Shown here in pieces: positions 1 to 8,680 of a stretch of DNA of 45,690 bases (within the stretch, counting starts at the first letter, position 1; every line of letters starts with the position of its first letter). Position numbers and translations under genes: made by a program. A model generated the notes under the pieces. The model saw only the letters and a list, made by a program, of their open reading frames with translations. It ran no database searches and had not been told where the DNA came from. The stretch comes from Lachnospiraceae bacterium (GTDB lineage Bacteria; Bacillota; Clostridia; Lachnospirales; Lachnospiraceae), in assembly GCA_029006155.1 (NCBI GenBank), contig JAQXGF010000047.1:1-45690 (forward strand), given 5' to 3'.

Positions 1-720
1 AAAGAGGATTCGCATACGGTAGTGAGCATGTGCTTTGCACCGAATACGCTGAAAACACAGATAGCCGGGGAAGAAACGGTGATTGAACTCCGTACGGAAT
101 ATCCGTTCAAAGATACGCTTTCCTATTGGATTCAGAAAGCGCCGAAGAGCGCGATTACTGTGAAGATCAGAATTCCGAACTGGTGCAAGGACTTTACGAT
201 TGCCTGCCCTGGTGCGGAAATCGTGACGGATAAAGCAGCTCATATGATCGTGGTCACGAAAGAATTTCAGCAGGGAGATCAGATTGAAGTCCAGTATCCA
301 ATGGAAGTGACGTATTCTACCTGGTATCACAATTCTGTTGCAGTAGAGCGTGGCCCGCTCGTGTATGGACTGAATATGAAAGAAAAGTGGGTGGTGAAAA
401 AGGAAGTGGCAGGGGTTAAGGACTATTGCATTTATCCAGAGAGTGAGTGGAATTATGCGGTTGCCCGTGACAATGCTAATGTGGATGTTCGCGTTGAGGA
501 GGTATCTGAGACGCCATTTTCAAAAGAGTTCGCACCGGTGCATTTGCTGATATCGGCTAAGAAGCTGGCAGAGTGGGAAAGGGATGGCGGTAATACGATG
601 GATTTGCCAATCAGTCCGGTAAAATCAGAGGCAAAAGAAGAGAAGATTGATCTGATTCCGTTTGGATGCACAAAGCTGCGTATTTCACAGTTCCCGTATT
701 ACGACGCGAAAGAGGATTAG
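1..720 (+). CDS. GH127-type glycosidase (beta-L-arabinofuranosidase family), C-terminal part only
   Basis: The frame is open from base 1 and ends at TAG 718-720, so the N-terminal catalytic (alpha/alpha)6 barrel lies outside the window. What remains is the C-terminal beta-sandwich region of a DUF1680/GH127-type protein. The segments VAVERGPLVYGL and IYPESEWNYAV are typical of this family. GH127 enzymes release L-arabinofuranose from plant glycans such as arabino-oligosaccharides, but related DUF1680 subfamilies use other sugars, so the substrate is not fixed. The stop is 4 bases before the next GH127 start, so the two genes are co-transcribed. No signal peptide can be judged because the N-terminus is missing. 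Confidence 0.8.
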   Translation, partial: KEDSHTVVSMCFAPNTLKTQIAGEETVIELRTEYPFKDTLSYWIQKAPKSAITVKIRIPNWCKDFTIACPGAEIVTDKAAHMIVVTKEFQQGDQIEVQYPMEVTYSTWYHNSVAVERGPLVYGLNMKEKWVVKKEVAGVKDYCIYPESEWNYAVARDNANVDVRVEEVSETPFSKEFAPVHLLISAKKLAEWERDGGNTMDLPISPVKSEAKEEKIDLIPFGCTKLRISQFPYYDAKED

Positions 721-724
721 ACAT

Positions 725-2608
725 ATGACAGAGATAAAAAATGTAGGATTTGAGGATATCGCAATTACAGACGGATTCTGGAAAGAAAAACAGGACTTGT
801 TTCGGAATGTGACGCTGGATGCGATCTATCAGCGGTTCAAAGAAACCGGACGGTTTGAGGCGTTAAAGTGTAACTGGAAAAAAGGAATGCCGTTTGAACC
901 ACATATCTTCTGGGAATCGGATGTGACAAAGTGGATTGAGGGTGCTGCGTATTTTCTGCAGAAGGGAAGAGATGCAGAGCTGGAAGCCAGAATTGATGAA
1001 CTGGTGGAGGACATGTATCACTCGCAGGAGAAAAATGGATATTTAAATGAGTACTTTACGGTAGTAGAACCGGAGGCACGCTTTACCCGCAGAACCGATC
1101 ATGAACTGTATTGTGCAGGGCATTTGATTGAGGGCGCAATTGCGTATGCAGAGGCTACCGGTAAGACGCGACTGCTCGAGGTGGCGGAAAAATATGTGGC
1201 ATTGATTGACCGTGTATTTCGGGTCGAGCACTCTGCTGCATTTGATACGCCGGGACATGAGGAAATCGAACTGGCGCTGGTGCGCTTGTATCGATATACC
1301 GGAAAGAAAGAATATCTGACGCTTGCCTCTTACTTTATAGAGATGAGAGGAAAAAGTACCAGAGATACGTGCTATGAGTTTGCAGACCAGAAAAATATGC
1401 AGTCGCATCTTCCGGTTCGGGAGCAGAAAACAGCGGAGGGGCATAGCGTAAGAGCATTGTATCTGTATTCTGCCATGGCAGATCTTGCAATGGAAACAAA
1501 AGATCAGGAGCTGTTGGATGCATGCAAAACGTTGTTTGAGAATATTACGCAGAAACGGATGTATATTACAGGCGGAATTGGTTCAACAAATCGCGGAGAG
1601 TCTTTTACTTTTGATTATGATCTGCCGGAATATACGGCATACAGCGAGACCTGTGCTTCGATTGCGCTTGCGATGTTCTGCAGAAGAATGTGGAGAATGG
1701 ATCCGGATGCGAGATACGCAGACTGTGCAGAGCGGGCTATTTATAATACCGTATTGAGTGGCGTTTCTTTGTCCGGTGACCGTTTCTTCTATGAAAATCC
1801 ACTGGCGGCCGATCCGGAGCGGAATGCGTTTAACGATGAACGGCCGGAAGGCATTCAGGAGCATTTGCCTATCTTGCAGCGGGTAAAGGTGTTTTCCTGT
1901 TCCTGCTGCCCGCCGAATCTGCTTCGTATGGTAGGGGCGATTGCGGATTATATGTATTCAGTTTCTGAAAAGACGATTTTTGCACATTGCTTTATGAATG
2001 CGGATGCGACGATTTATCTGAATGACACACGTATTTGTCTGGAACAGAAAACCGGTTATCCATATGAGGGAGATGTCACAATCTGTGTACAGTCGGATGC
2101 TACATTTACATTGGCAGTTCGAGTGCCTGGGTGGAGCAAGACAACGGAGTTTTATGTAAATGGAGAAAAGGCGGAGCCAGAGATGCAAACTGGCTATGCA
2201 TACATTTACAGAAAATGGGAAAAGGGTGATACATTGTTGCTCAAGCTGGACATGCGTGTGAAACTGTTTGCGGCACATCCAAAGGTAAAAGCTGTTTGTG
2301 GAAGAGTTGCAGCAATGCGTGGGCCGATTGTTTATTGTGCAGAACAGCTGGATCATGGTGTGACGAGTATGCGCGATGTTCGGATTTCACAAAAAGCAAC
2401 ATTTTCTATAGAATATACCGTACTGGGTGGGGAAAAAATGGCGTTGCTCCACACAATGGCAGAAAAACGGATGATACGTCAGGAATTGTATCAGGAGTTT
2501 CCGTATCAAACGGAAAAAATGGAGCTTACACTGATTCCTTATCATGCATGGGCAAATCGGGGTATTACAGAAATGACGACCTGGCTGTTGGATGAGATGG
2601 AAGCCTGA
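725..2608 (+). CDS. GH127 glycoside hydrolase (putative beta-L-arabinofuranosidase)
   Basis: 627 aa, near the roughly 650 aa usual for GH127. In characterised GH127 enzymes a cysteine nucleophile is held by a zinc site of one Glu and three Cys. Here SETC gives Glu308 and Cys310, and FSCSCCPPN gives Cys394 (expected nucleophile) and Cys395 (expected ligand), so the full site is present and the protein is likely active. PIVYCAEQLDHG near the C-terminus is the family beta-sandwich motif. The ATG at 725 follows an AGAGGA Shine-Dalgarno overlapping the end of the previous gene; an upstream in-frame ATG at 662 lies deep in that gene and was rejected. There is no signal peptide, so it acts in the cytoplasm on imported oligosaccharides. 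Its neighbours are another GH127 and a GH2, fitting a pectin/arabinan-type utilisation group. The exact sugar is inferred. Confidence 0.88.
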   Translation: MTEIKNVGFEDIAITDGFWKEKQDLFRNVTLDAIYQRFKETGRFEALKCNWKKGMPFEPHIFWESDVTKWIEGAAYFLQKGRDAELEARIDELVEDMYHSQEKNGYLNEYFTVVEPEARFTRRTDHELYCAGHLIEGAIAYAEATGKTRLLEVAEKYVALIDRVFRVEHSAAFDTPGHEEIELALVRLYRYTGKKEYLTLASYFIEMRGKSTRDTCYEFADQKNMQSHLPVREQKTAEGHSVRALYLYSAMADLAMETKDQELLDACKTLFENITQKRMYITGGIGSTNRGESFTFDYDLPEYTAYSETCASIALAMFCRRMWRMDPDARYADCAERAIYNTVLSGVSLSGDRFFYENPLAADPERNAFNDERPEGIQEHLPILQRVKVFSCSCCPPNLLRMVGAIADYMYSVSEKTIFAHCFMNADATIYLNDTRICLEQKTGYPYEGDVTICVQSDATFTLAVRVPGWSKTTEFYVNGEKAEPEMQTGYAYIYRKWEKGDTLLLKLDMRVKLFAAHPKVKAVCGRVAAMRGPIVYCAEQLDHGVTSMRDVRISQKATFSIEYTVLGGEKMALLHTMAEKRMIRQELYQEFPYQTEKMELTLIPYHAWANRGITEMTTWLLDEMEA

Positions 2609-2928
2609 TAGTAAAAAGAAATCAAATAGTAGATGTAGTAGGAGATCGTTATTAGATGTGCAATCCCCGTGCTTACCGCACCGTAAAAGCTGGTGAGTAT
2701 GGGGATTTGCTCTTGTGTGGTGTGGAACCGGTGTGCTATGATGGGGAAGGGATTAACCAAATCAGGCGAATTCCTTGCTTCAATTGCGTGAAGCCATAAG
2801 CAGCGGGAGAGAACCCATTTGTGGGGGATTCCTGGCAGGCCAATAGAATGGATATTTGCGTATGACAGCAGGAAAAGTAGATGAAGAAGTTCTGCTGAAT
2901 GAAATATGATTTATATGGGGGACAAAAA
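2609..2928 (+). other. 320-base intergenic region with one imperfect hairpin
   Basis: No gene was found. An imperfect inverted repeat pairs 2660-2681 with 2689-2710 (CAATCCCC against GGGGATTTG and flanking bases). It has no T tract, so it may be a weak terminator or an RNA-end structure for the GH127 pair. A TAGAAT at about 2845 could be a -10 box for the GH2 gene, but no good -35 lies at the right distance. Confidence 0.3.
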
Positions 2929-4737
2929 ATGGAGTGTTACAAAAAAGACTACCCGCGGCCACAGCTGGTGCGGGACAACTGGACCTCCTTAAACGGGGCG
3001 TGGGATTTCTGTTTTGATGATGAAAATCAGGGGGAGCAGGACGGCTGGTATCGGATGCTTCCAGAGGAGCAGAAAAGAAAAATTGAGGTTCCGTTTACTT
3101 ATGAGACAAAGCGCAGCGGCATCGGAGATGAGACGGCGCATGGGCAGGTCTGGTATCACAGAAGCGTTACGGCAGATGCCGGACGGCTGGCGGCAGGAGA
3201 GCATCTCTGGCTGCATTTTGAGGGAAGTGATTTTCGCACGAAGGTGTGGGTGAACGGACAGTATGTCGGCGATCATCTGGGCGGCTATGCGCGGTTTTCA
3301 TTTGACATTACGCGGTTCGTGAAGGCTGGAGAAAATGAGATCGCGGTGAAGGTGGAGGATTCGTTTGATCCACAGCAGCCGCGCGGCAAACAGCGCTGGG
3401 TGAAAGACAATTTTGGCTGCTGGTATGTGCAGACAACCGGCATCTGGAAGACGGTCTGGCTGGAGTATGTCCCGGAGATTCATCTGAATCAGGTAAAAAT
3501 GACGCCGCTGCTTGCGGATTCGTCGCTGGAGCTGGTTTATGACATGGCACTTCCGGGAAATCGGAAGGACGGGAGCGTTGAGATCGAGGCGGAGATTTGC
3601 TTTGATGGCACACGGATCAGCCGGACGCGGACGGCGGTGCTGAGCGGCAGTGTGAAGACACGTGCAAATGTTTTTCATCCGGCCGTTGGCGGTATGGAGT
3701 GGGGCGTCCGCGAGTGGAGACCGGAGGATCCGGCTCTGTACGATATCACGTTTCGGGTGCTGGTAGATGGTGTGGAGACGGATCGGGTCGGCTCTTATTT
3801 TGCCATGCGGGAGATCCGGATCGACGGATCGAATATTCTGCTGAATGGAAAGGTGCTTTACCAGAGGCTGATTCTGGATCAGGGCTACTGGAAAGACACG
3901 CATTTGACACCGCCGTCAGAGGAGGCATTGATTGATGATATCGAAAAAATTCAATCGATGGGATACAATGGATTGCGCAAACATCAGAAAATCGAGGATG
4001 AGCGTTTCCTTTACTGGTGCGATGTAAAGGGCATGCTCGTCTGGAGCGAGATGGCAGCGGCCTACCAGTATTCGGATCAGGCTGTGACGGAATTTACACG
4101 GGAATGGATGGAGATCGTACAGCAGAACTACAATCACCCGTGCATTATCACATGGACGCCGATGAACGAGTCCTGGGGTGTGCGTGAGATTGAGACGGAC
4201 CGGACGCAGCAGCATTTTACGGAGATGATCTACCATCTGACGAAGAGTCTGGATCCGTACCGTCCGGTCATCGTCAATGACGGCTGGGAGCACACGGTTT
4301 CGGATATCCTGACGCTGCATGATTATGAAGAAGTCGGAGAGACGCTGTATCAGCGGTATACAGAATGCAAGGAGCAGATTCTGACTACGGAAGTATACCA
4401 CAGCAGTGCAAAGTCAGCATTTGCAAATGGATTCCATTATCAGGGGCAGCCGATCCTCATCAGCGAGTACGGCGGCATTGCATTTAATAACGATGACAAT
4501 GGCTGGGGCTATGGCAATAAGGTGAGCACAAAGGAGGAATTTTTGCGCCGCTTCGAGGATATCACGACAGCGGTCAAGCGGATTCCGTACTGCTGCGGCT
4601 TCTGCTACACGCAGGTGAGTGACGTCCAGCAGGAAATCAACGGCCTCCTCGACGCTGACCACAACTATAAACTCCCGCCAGAGGCCATCAGAGAAATCAA
4701 CGAACGCAAAGTAGGATACTGGAGATCTGAGATGTAA
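2929..4737 (+). CDS. Glycoside hydrolase family 2 protein
   Basis: 602 aa. The order is that of GH2: an N-terminal jelly-roll sugar-binding domain (YPRPQLVR and SLNGAWDF near the start), an immunoglobulin-like domain around residues 185-290, and a C-terminal TIM barrel. The acid/base is Glu414 in PMNES and the nucleophile is Glu513 in ISEYGG, the two catalytic signatures of the clan. GH2 covers beta-galactosidases, beta-glucuronidases, beta-mannosidases and arabinosidases; the size and lack of a C-terminal domain 5 fit the short 600-residue group, but the substrate cannot be fixed. ATG 2929 has GGGGGA six bases upstream, better than the in-frame ATG at 2899. No signal peptide is seen, so it is probably intracellular. 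It follows two GH127 genes, suggesting shared use of a plant oligosaccharide. It ends directly at the 53-bp repeat array. Confidence 0.87.
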   Translation: MECYKKDYPRPQLVRDNWTSLNGAWDFCFDDENQGEQDGWYRMLPEEQKRKIEVPFTYETKRSGIGDETAHGQVWYHRSVTADAGRLAAGEHLWLHFEGSDFRTKVWVNGQYVGDHLGGYARFSFDITRFVKAGENEIAVKVEDSFDPQQPRGKQRWVKDNFGCWYVQTTGIWKTVWLEYVPEIHLNQVKMTPLLADSSLELVYDMALPGNRKDGSVEIEAEICFDGTRISRTRTAVLSGSVKTRANVFHPAVGGMEWGVREWRPEDPALYDITFRVLVDGVETDRVGSYFAMREIRIDGSNILLNGKVLYQRLILDQGYWKDTHLTPPSEEALIDDIEKIQSMGYNGLRKHQKIEDERFLYWCDVKGMLVWSEMAAAYQYSDQAVTEFTREWMEIVQQNYNHPCIITWTPMNESWGVREIETDRTQQHFTEMIYHLTKSLDPYRPVIVNDGWEHTVSDILTLHDYEEVGETLYQRYTECKEQILTTEVYHSSAKSAFANGFHYQGQPILISEYGGIAFNNDDNGWGYGNKVSTKEEFLRRFEDITTAVKRIPYCCGFCYTQVSDVQQEINGLLDADHNYKLPPEAIREINERKVGYWRSEM

Positions 4738-4940
4738 CATCGCACGATCTACGATCGTGCCGTACATAGAGACCGCCAACCAAGGTAAATCATCGCACGA
4801 TCTTTGATCGTGCCGTACATAGAGGTTGCCAACCAAGGTAAATCATCGCACGATCTTTGATCGTGCCGTACATAGAGGCCGCCAACCAAGGTAAATCATC
4901 GCACGATCTACGATCGTGCCGTACATAGAGGTCGCCAACA
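4738..4940. repeat. Four tandem copies of a 53-bp hairpin repeat
   Basis: Copies begin at 4738, 4791, 4844 and 4897, each with the exact period of 53 bases; the fourth is cut short near 4940. Every copy contains the perfect inverted repeat GCACGATC / GATCGTGC with a 3-base loop, at 4742-4760, 4795-4813, 4848-4866 and 4901-4919. The loop is TAC in copies 1 and 4 and TTT in copies 2 and 3. The only other variation is in a 4-base stretch near GTACATAGAG. The first copy starts on the base after the GH2 stop codon. The period is not a multiple of 3, so it does not encode a repeated peptide. No T tract follows the hairpins. Confidence 0.95.
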
Positions 4941-4948
4941 AAATTCCC

Positions 4949-4977
4949 TTGCGTTTTCCCTGCAATACCAGTATAGT
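4949..4977 (+). promoter_or_regulatory. Sigma-A-type promoter for xpt
   Basis: TTGCGT at 4949-4954 and TATAGT at 4972-4977 are separated by 17 bases. The start of transcription would be near 4984, leaving a leader of about 32 bases. That is too short for the purine riboswitch that often precedes xpt. Confidence 0.55.
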
Positions 4978-5015
4978 TAGGGGTAAAGACTACAACAGAA
5001 AATGGAGGTACTGCA

Positions 5016-5597
5016 ATGCAGCTGCTTAAGGACCGCATCCGTAAGGATGGAAAGGTAAAAGAAGGAAATGTACTGAAGGTAGACAGTTTTCTGAATCACC
5101 AGATGGATATCCGGCTGTTTCGGGAGATCGGAAAGGAATTCAAACGACGTTTTGAGGGAACTGAGATCAACAAAATCCTTACGATTGAGGCTTCCGGCAT
5201 CGGCATTGCCTGTATCGTAGCGGAGGAGTTTGATGTTCCGGTCGTTTTTGCGAAGAAGACGCAGACAAAAAATATCGCCGGAGAGGTTTACCGTTCGCAG
5301 GTAGAATCCTACACGCACGGAAGGATTTATGACATCATCGTTTCGAAAGAGTTTCTCGGAAAAGGGGACAAGGTGCTTTTGATCGACGACTTCCTCGCAA
5401 ACGGAAAAGCACTGGAAGGACTGATCGATCTGGTGCAGGCAGCGGGCGCGGAGGTTGTCGGAGCCGGTATTGTGGTCGAGAAGGGCTTCCAGCCGGGTGG
5501 AGACATTATCCGCAATAAGGGTATCCATCTGGAGTCACTGGCGATCGTGGAGAGTATGGATGACAAGACCGGAGAGATTACGTTCCGGGAAGACTGA
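5016..5597 (+). CDS. xpt: Xanthine phosphoribosyltransferase
   Basis: 193 aa, the usual length for Xpt. The enzyme joins xanthine to PRPP to make XMP in the cytoplasm, salvaging xanthine for GTP synthesis. The start MQLLKDRI and the PRPP loop [13 protein letters not shown] (about residues 124-136) are characteristic, as is KKTQTKNI in the middle. The ATG at 5016 follows GGAGG at 5004-5008 with a 7-base gap. It has its own promoter after the repeat array and a terminator after the stop. The next gene is adenosine deaminase, also purine salvage, though a terminator separates the two. No guanine/xanthine-type aptamer is visible upstream. Confidence 0.95.
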   Translation: MQLLKDRIRKDGKVKEGNVLKVDSFLNHQMDIRLFREIGKEFKRRFEGTEINKILTIEASGIGIACIVAEEFDVPVVFAKKTQTKNIAGEVYRSQVESYTHGRIYDIIVSKEFLGKGDKVLLIDDFLANGKALEGLIDLVQAAGAEVVGAGIVVEKGFQPGGDIIRNKGIHLESLAIVESMDDKTGEITFRED

Positions 5598-5605
5598 GCA
5601 GAAGT

Positions 5606-5639
5606 GAGGGCGCTGTAATTCATGGCGCTCTCTTCTTTT
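5606..5639 (+). terminator. Rho-independent terminator after xpt
   Basis: GAGGGCGC at 5606-5613 pairs with GCGCTCTC at 5625-5632 (eight pairs, one G-T), followed by TTCTTTT. Confidence 0.8.
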
Positions 5640-5730
5640 ACAGGAAATTGCGTTTTGCAAAGGTATGGAGAAAGGATTAGTCAAGCGGATATTTGCAACG
5701 AGATATCTGTCTTGCGAAAGAAAGGACGAA

Positions 5731-6750
5731 ATGTGTATGAATGCGGCAAAAATTGATTTGCATCTTCATCTGGATGGCTCGCTGTATCTTCCATGGGCCT
5801 GGAAGACGGCGGTGAAGCGGGGGGTAGTGGAAAAAGAATGCACATTTGAGGAGTATTACAGCATTTTCCACCGGAGAAATTTTAAAACACGCGAAGAAGG
5901 AATGAAGCGATTTGATTTTCCGATTGATGTGATGCAGACCAAAGAGGATCTGTCGGATGCGGCTTATTATCTTGTGCAGACTCTGCACATACAGCAGATG
6001 TTTTATGCGGAGATCCGCTTTGCCCCGCAGCAGCATACGAAGCTTGGGCTGACGCAGCGGGAAGTGGTGCTTGCAGCATGTGACGGGCTGGAACGGGCGA
6101 AAAATGATTTCCCGGATGTGGATACCGGAATTCTGTGTTGTATGATGCACAAAGGAAAAGATGCCCACACGAATGAACAGGAAAATTTTGAGACGGTGGA
6201 AGTCGTCCGGGAACTTCTGTCAGATCAGGTGCTCGGACTGGATCTGGCAGGCTATGAAAATACAGGAGACTTTTGGCTGTATGCACCTCTGTTTGAAAGA
6301 GCCCGCAGCTATGGTATCCCGTATACCATTCATGCAGGGGAGATGGGAGAGGGAAGACATGTTATGGATGCGCTTGCGATGAAAGCGAACCGGATCGGGC
6401 ATGGTATCAACTGTATTCAGAATCCGGAATGGCTGAGTGCGGTCGTAGAAAGCCAGATCCCGCTGGAACTCTGCCCGACTTCCAACACAAAATATGAGCT
6501 TGGTTATGCAGCGCTTCCTGTCCGGCAGCTGCTGGATGCAGGAGCAAGGATTACGCTGAATACCGATAATATGTCATTTGGCCGGACCAGTCTTGCGCAC
6601 GAGTATGACATGATGCGTTCCATCGGAATTACGCAAAAAGAACTGTGGCAGTGTGCGTGGAATGCGGCAGATGTGGCCTTTTGCAGTGAAGTAAGAAAGG
6701 CGCGGCTCCGGGAGAGACTTCGGGAAGAACAGAACAAGATGACAGAATAA
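5731..6750 (+). CDS. add: Adenosine deaminase
   Basis: 339 aa. It hydrolyses adenosine or deoxyadenosine to the inosine form and ammonia. The zinc site of the family is complete: HLHLDGS gives His11 and His13, HAGE gives His201 and the catalytic Glu204, GHG gives His224, and NTDN gives Asp279. The last motif reads TDN rather than TDD, as in many bacterial members. The ATG at 5731 lies 4 bases after AAAGGA and a second ATG at 5737 lies 10 bases after it, so either may be used. An earlier in-frame ATG at 5665 has no proper ribosome site. No signal peptide is seen. It lies beside xpt in the same orientation but behind a terminator, so the link is functional rather than a proven operon. A strong hairpin terminator follows. 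Confidence 0.92.
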   Translation: MCMNAAKIDLHLHLDGSLYLPWAWKTAVKRGVVEKECTFEEYYSIFHRRNFKTREEGMKRFDFPIDVMQTKEDLSDAAYYLVQTLHIQQMFYAEIRFAPQQHTKLGLTQREVVLAACDGLERAKNDFPDVDTGILCCMMHKGKDAHTNEQENFETVEVVRELLSDQVLGLDLAGYENTGDFWLYAPLFERARSYGIPYTIHAGEMGEGRHVMDALAMKANRIGHGINCIQNPEWLSAVVESQIPLELCPTSNTKYELGYAALPVRQLLDAGARITLNTDNMSFGRTSLAHEYDMMRSIGITQKELWQCAWNAADVAFCSEVRKARLRERLREEQNKMTE

Positions 6751-6753
6751 AAG

Positions 6754-6801
6754 ACAGCTCTTAGAGCAGACCCTTGCAGGTATGGCTTTAAGAGCTGTTT
6801 T
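6754..6801. terminator. Bidirectional terminator between add and the YARHG gene
   Basis: ACAGCTCTTA at 6754-6763 pairs perfectly with TAAGAGCTGT at 6789-6798. T runs follow on the plus strand (TTTT at 6798-6801) and on the minus strand, fitting two convergent genes. Confidence 0.8.
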
Positions 6802-6820
6802 GCTGACTGGACTGGATGCG

Positions 6821-7903
6821 TTACCACACCGTCACATCTACCGCCTCATATGATTCTGTATCATAGGTGACGCTGGCGGTCACGCCCGGCTGCAGTGTCT
6901 CGGCGGTGTCTCCCATTGTCGCGAGCTTTGCCGGGTCGAACCAGAACTGGATGACATTGCCATCCGGCTGCTGGAGACGGAAGTAGGTGCTTGCTTTTGT
7001 GATGACGGTGCCATAGACGCCGATCGTCTCCGAAGATGTGCCTGTAGAGCTACTGCTTCCGGAAGAATTGCTCTGCGCACCGGAGAAGGAGTAGGTGATG
7101 CCATTATCCTTCATGTACTTGACCATAAGCGCGATGTTTTCATTTTCACACTGGTTCAGTACGGTCGGATCAAAATCAGCGGCCTCAATCGTTCCGCTGT
7201 ACCAGGGCTTTCCATCAAAATAATCCTGTACTTCCTGAAGTACGAATCTCCGATGATGCCGTGCGTAAATTTCGTTGATGGCCATCTGGATCTGATTGCC
7301 GCTTAAGGAGGTCAGATCCGAAGTGGAGATCGCTGCTTCCGAGCTGTTCGGAAAAATATAGTCGGAAGCACTGCCGATGGATGTATCGCTTTCGGTCGAT
7401 TTTTTATATTCGTCCTTGATGCGGATCGTGCTTACGACCTGATTCACGCCGTCGCTTAAGGTGCGGAACTCATTGAGGGCATCCGCGTCGTCCGTGTAGC
7501 CCTGCATGTCAGTCGCAAAGCATACATAATAATATCCGGCGTCTGTTTCACCGATCAGCTGGTAGGACGGCTGGTCTGTGAAATCCATGTTCTCCGAGAA
7601 GTGGATGGAGAAGAGGAAGCCGCCGTTTTCATAGCCAAGCTTGGCAGTCCAGAGCTTTCTGGACTGAATGTGGAAAAAGGAAGCGGAATCCTCTGCGGTA
7701 GAGACCTGACACTTTCCGGCCCAGCTGGAAGGAAGGGTAATCTGTATTTCCTTAAAATCGACGAGGATATCATTTTCCGCGTCCCGCGAAGTCGAGCAGG
7801 AAAAAAGATTTTCCGGTACGGCACCTGCAGTGATGGAAGCGCCGGCCAGCATGAAGGCTGAAAGCAGTGCCAGTGATAAAGTTCTGAAAGATCGTTTTCT
7901 CAT
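6821..7903 (-). CDS. Secreted YARHG-domain protein of unknown function
   Basis: 360 aa. The N-terminus MRKRSFRTLSLALLSAFMLA followed by GASITAGAVPE is a typical signal peptide. The N-terminal half (about 40-160) is a beta-rich domain. Around residue 213 the motif EIYARHHRRF followed by VQDYFDGKPWY is the YARHG domain, a short extracellular module often found in clostridial surface proteins. A Ser/Thr/Gly-rich linker (about residues 275-295) leads to a C-terminal beta domain. A GGGGGA ribosome site lies 8 bases before the ATG. No catalytic residues can be named. It is convergent with add and lies downstream of the carbonic anhydrase gene in the same orientation. Confidence 0.75.
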   Translation of the reverse strand: MRKRSFRTLSLALLSAFMLAGASITAGAVPENLFSCSTSRDAENDILVDFKEIQITLPSSWAGKCQVSTAEDSASFFHIQSRKLWTAKLGYENGGFLFSIHFSENMDFTDQPSYQLIGETDAGYYYVCFATDMQGYTDDADALNEFRTLSDGVNQVVSTIRIKDEYKKSTESDTSIGSASDYIFPNSSEAAISTSDLTSLSGNQIQMAINEIYARHHRRFVLQEVQDYFDGKPWYSGTIEAADFDPTVLNQCENENIALMVKYMKDNGITYSFSGAQSNSSGSSSSTGTSSETIGVYGTVITKASTYFRLQQPDGNVIQFWFDPAKLATMGDTAETLQPGVTASVTYDTESYEAVDVTVW

Positions 7904-7940
7904 GTTAGTTCCCCCTTTGATTTTGCTCCGGTATCGCTTG

Positions 7941-7972
7941 TTATTTCCGCGGGCAACGAGTCAGGTTACCCG
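7941..7972. repeat. Hairpin-forming repeat, copy 1
   Basis: TTATTTCCGCGGGCAA at 7941-7956 resembles TTATTTCCACGAGTAA at 8713-8728 (13 of 16 identical). CGGGCAAC at 7950-7957 pairs with GTTACCCG at 7965-7972 with one mismatch. The two copies flank the carbonic anhydrase gene. Confidence 0.4.
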
Positions 7973-8051
7973 ATTACTATGTATAATCTTATCATAGATT
8001 ATCCTTGGAAAAATGAATGTATTCTTAAGAGGAAACTGAGATTTTTGTAAA

Positions 8052-8594
8052 TCAGCAGATCGGCATGAGTTCGCCGGTCTCCGTATTGATGACGAAGCCG
8101 CTGATGCTGACATCCTTTGGAATCAGCGGATGGTTGCGGATCGTATCGACGGTCTCGCGCACCGAATCCTCCACTGTATCAAAGCCCGCGAGCCATTTTT
8201 CAAAATCAATGCCACAGTATTTCATCAGGTCGATGGACTCCTGCGAGATGCCGCGCTCTTTCATATGATGGATCATCATCTCGCTGTCGATGTGCTGCAC
8301 GCCACAGTCGGTATGGCCAATGACCATGACCTCATTGACACCCAGTTCGATGATGCCGACGAGCAGGCTGCGGATCACGCTTCCGAATGGACTTGTCACG
8401 ACACCGCCTGCATTTTTGATCATTTTCACGTCTCCGTTTTTGATGCCAAGTGCTGCCGGGAGCAGCTCAACGAGCCGCGTATCCATGCAGGTCAGAATCG
8501 CGACCTTCTTATTTGGATATTTGCTGGCAGTATACTGTTCGTAACGTTTCTCCTCCACGAATTTTTTGTTGTAGGCAAGCATTTCTTCGATCAT
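8052..8594 (-). CDS. Beta-class carbonic anhydrase
   Basis: 180 aa. It interconverts CO2 and bicarbonate in the cytoplasm. Zinc ligands of the beta class are visible: Cys36 in TCMDTR, with the Asp38-Arg40 dyad, and His94 and Cys97 in GHTDCG. The short length and the sequence KNAGGVVTSPFGSVIRSL match the small clostridial/mycobacterial type. The ATG at 8594 is preceded by AAAGGGGGA with an 8-base gap; a longer frame begins 10 codons upstream but lacks such a site. The gene is transcribed on the minus strand from a promoter at 8652-8680 whose -35 box overlaps that of the divergent AAA-like gene. Confidence 0.92.
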   Translation of the reverse strand: MIEEMLAYNKKFVEEKRYEQYTASKYPNKKVAILTCMDTRLVELLPAALGIKNGDVKMIKNAGGVVTSPFGSVIRSLLVGIIELGVNEVMVIGHTDCGVQHIDSEMMIHHMKERGISQESIDLMKYCGIDFEKWLAGFDTVEDSVRETVDTIRNHPLIPKDVSISGFVINTETGELMPIC

Positions 8595-8651
8595 GTAAAA
8601 TCCCCCTTTGCTGTCTGAATCCATGCGAGATGGATAAAAATGGATAAAACC

Positions 8652-8680
8652 AGTTTAACATGAAGCGGGTGGATAGACAA
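8652..8680 (-). promoter_or_regulatory. Promoter for the carbonic anhydrase gene
   Basis: On the minus strand TTGTCT (8680-8675) and TAAACT (8657-8652) are separated by 17 bases. The -35 box shares bases with the plus-strand -35 box at 8674-8679. Confidence 0.45.

Noticed and set aside
4738-4940. CRISPR-like array
   Set aside because: The repeats are contiguous 53-bp tandem units without unique spacers and there are no cas genes nearby.
4978-5015. Purine riboswitch before xpt
   Set aside because: The leader after the promoter is only about 32 bases and lacks the aptamer core.
4414-5038. Minus-strand open frames with a repeated VRHDxRSCDDLPW peptide
   Set aside because: They are by-products of the tandem repeat read in shifting frames (53 is not a multiple of 3) and of the GH2 gene; no ribosome site.
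8630-8650. Tandem ATGGATAAAA repeats as DnaA boxes
   Set aside because: They match the DnaA box at only 7 of 9 positions; likely a chance tandem repeat in the carbonic anhydrase leader.
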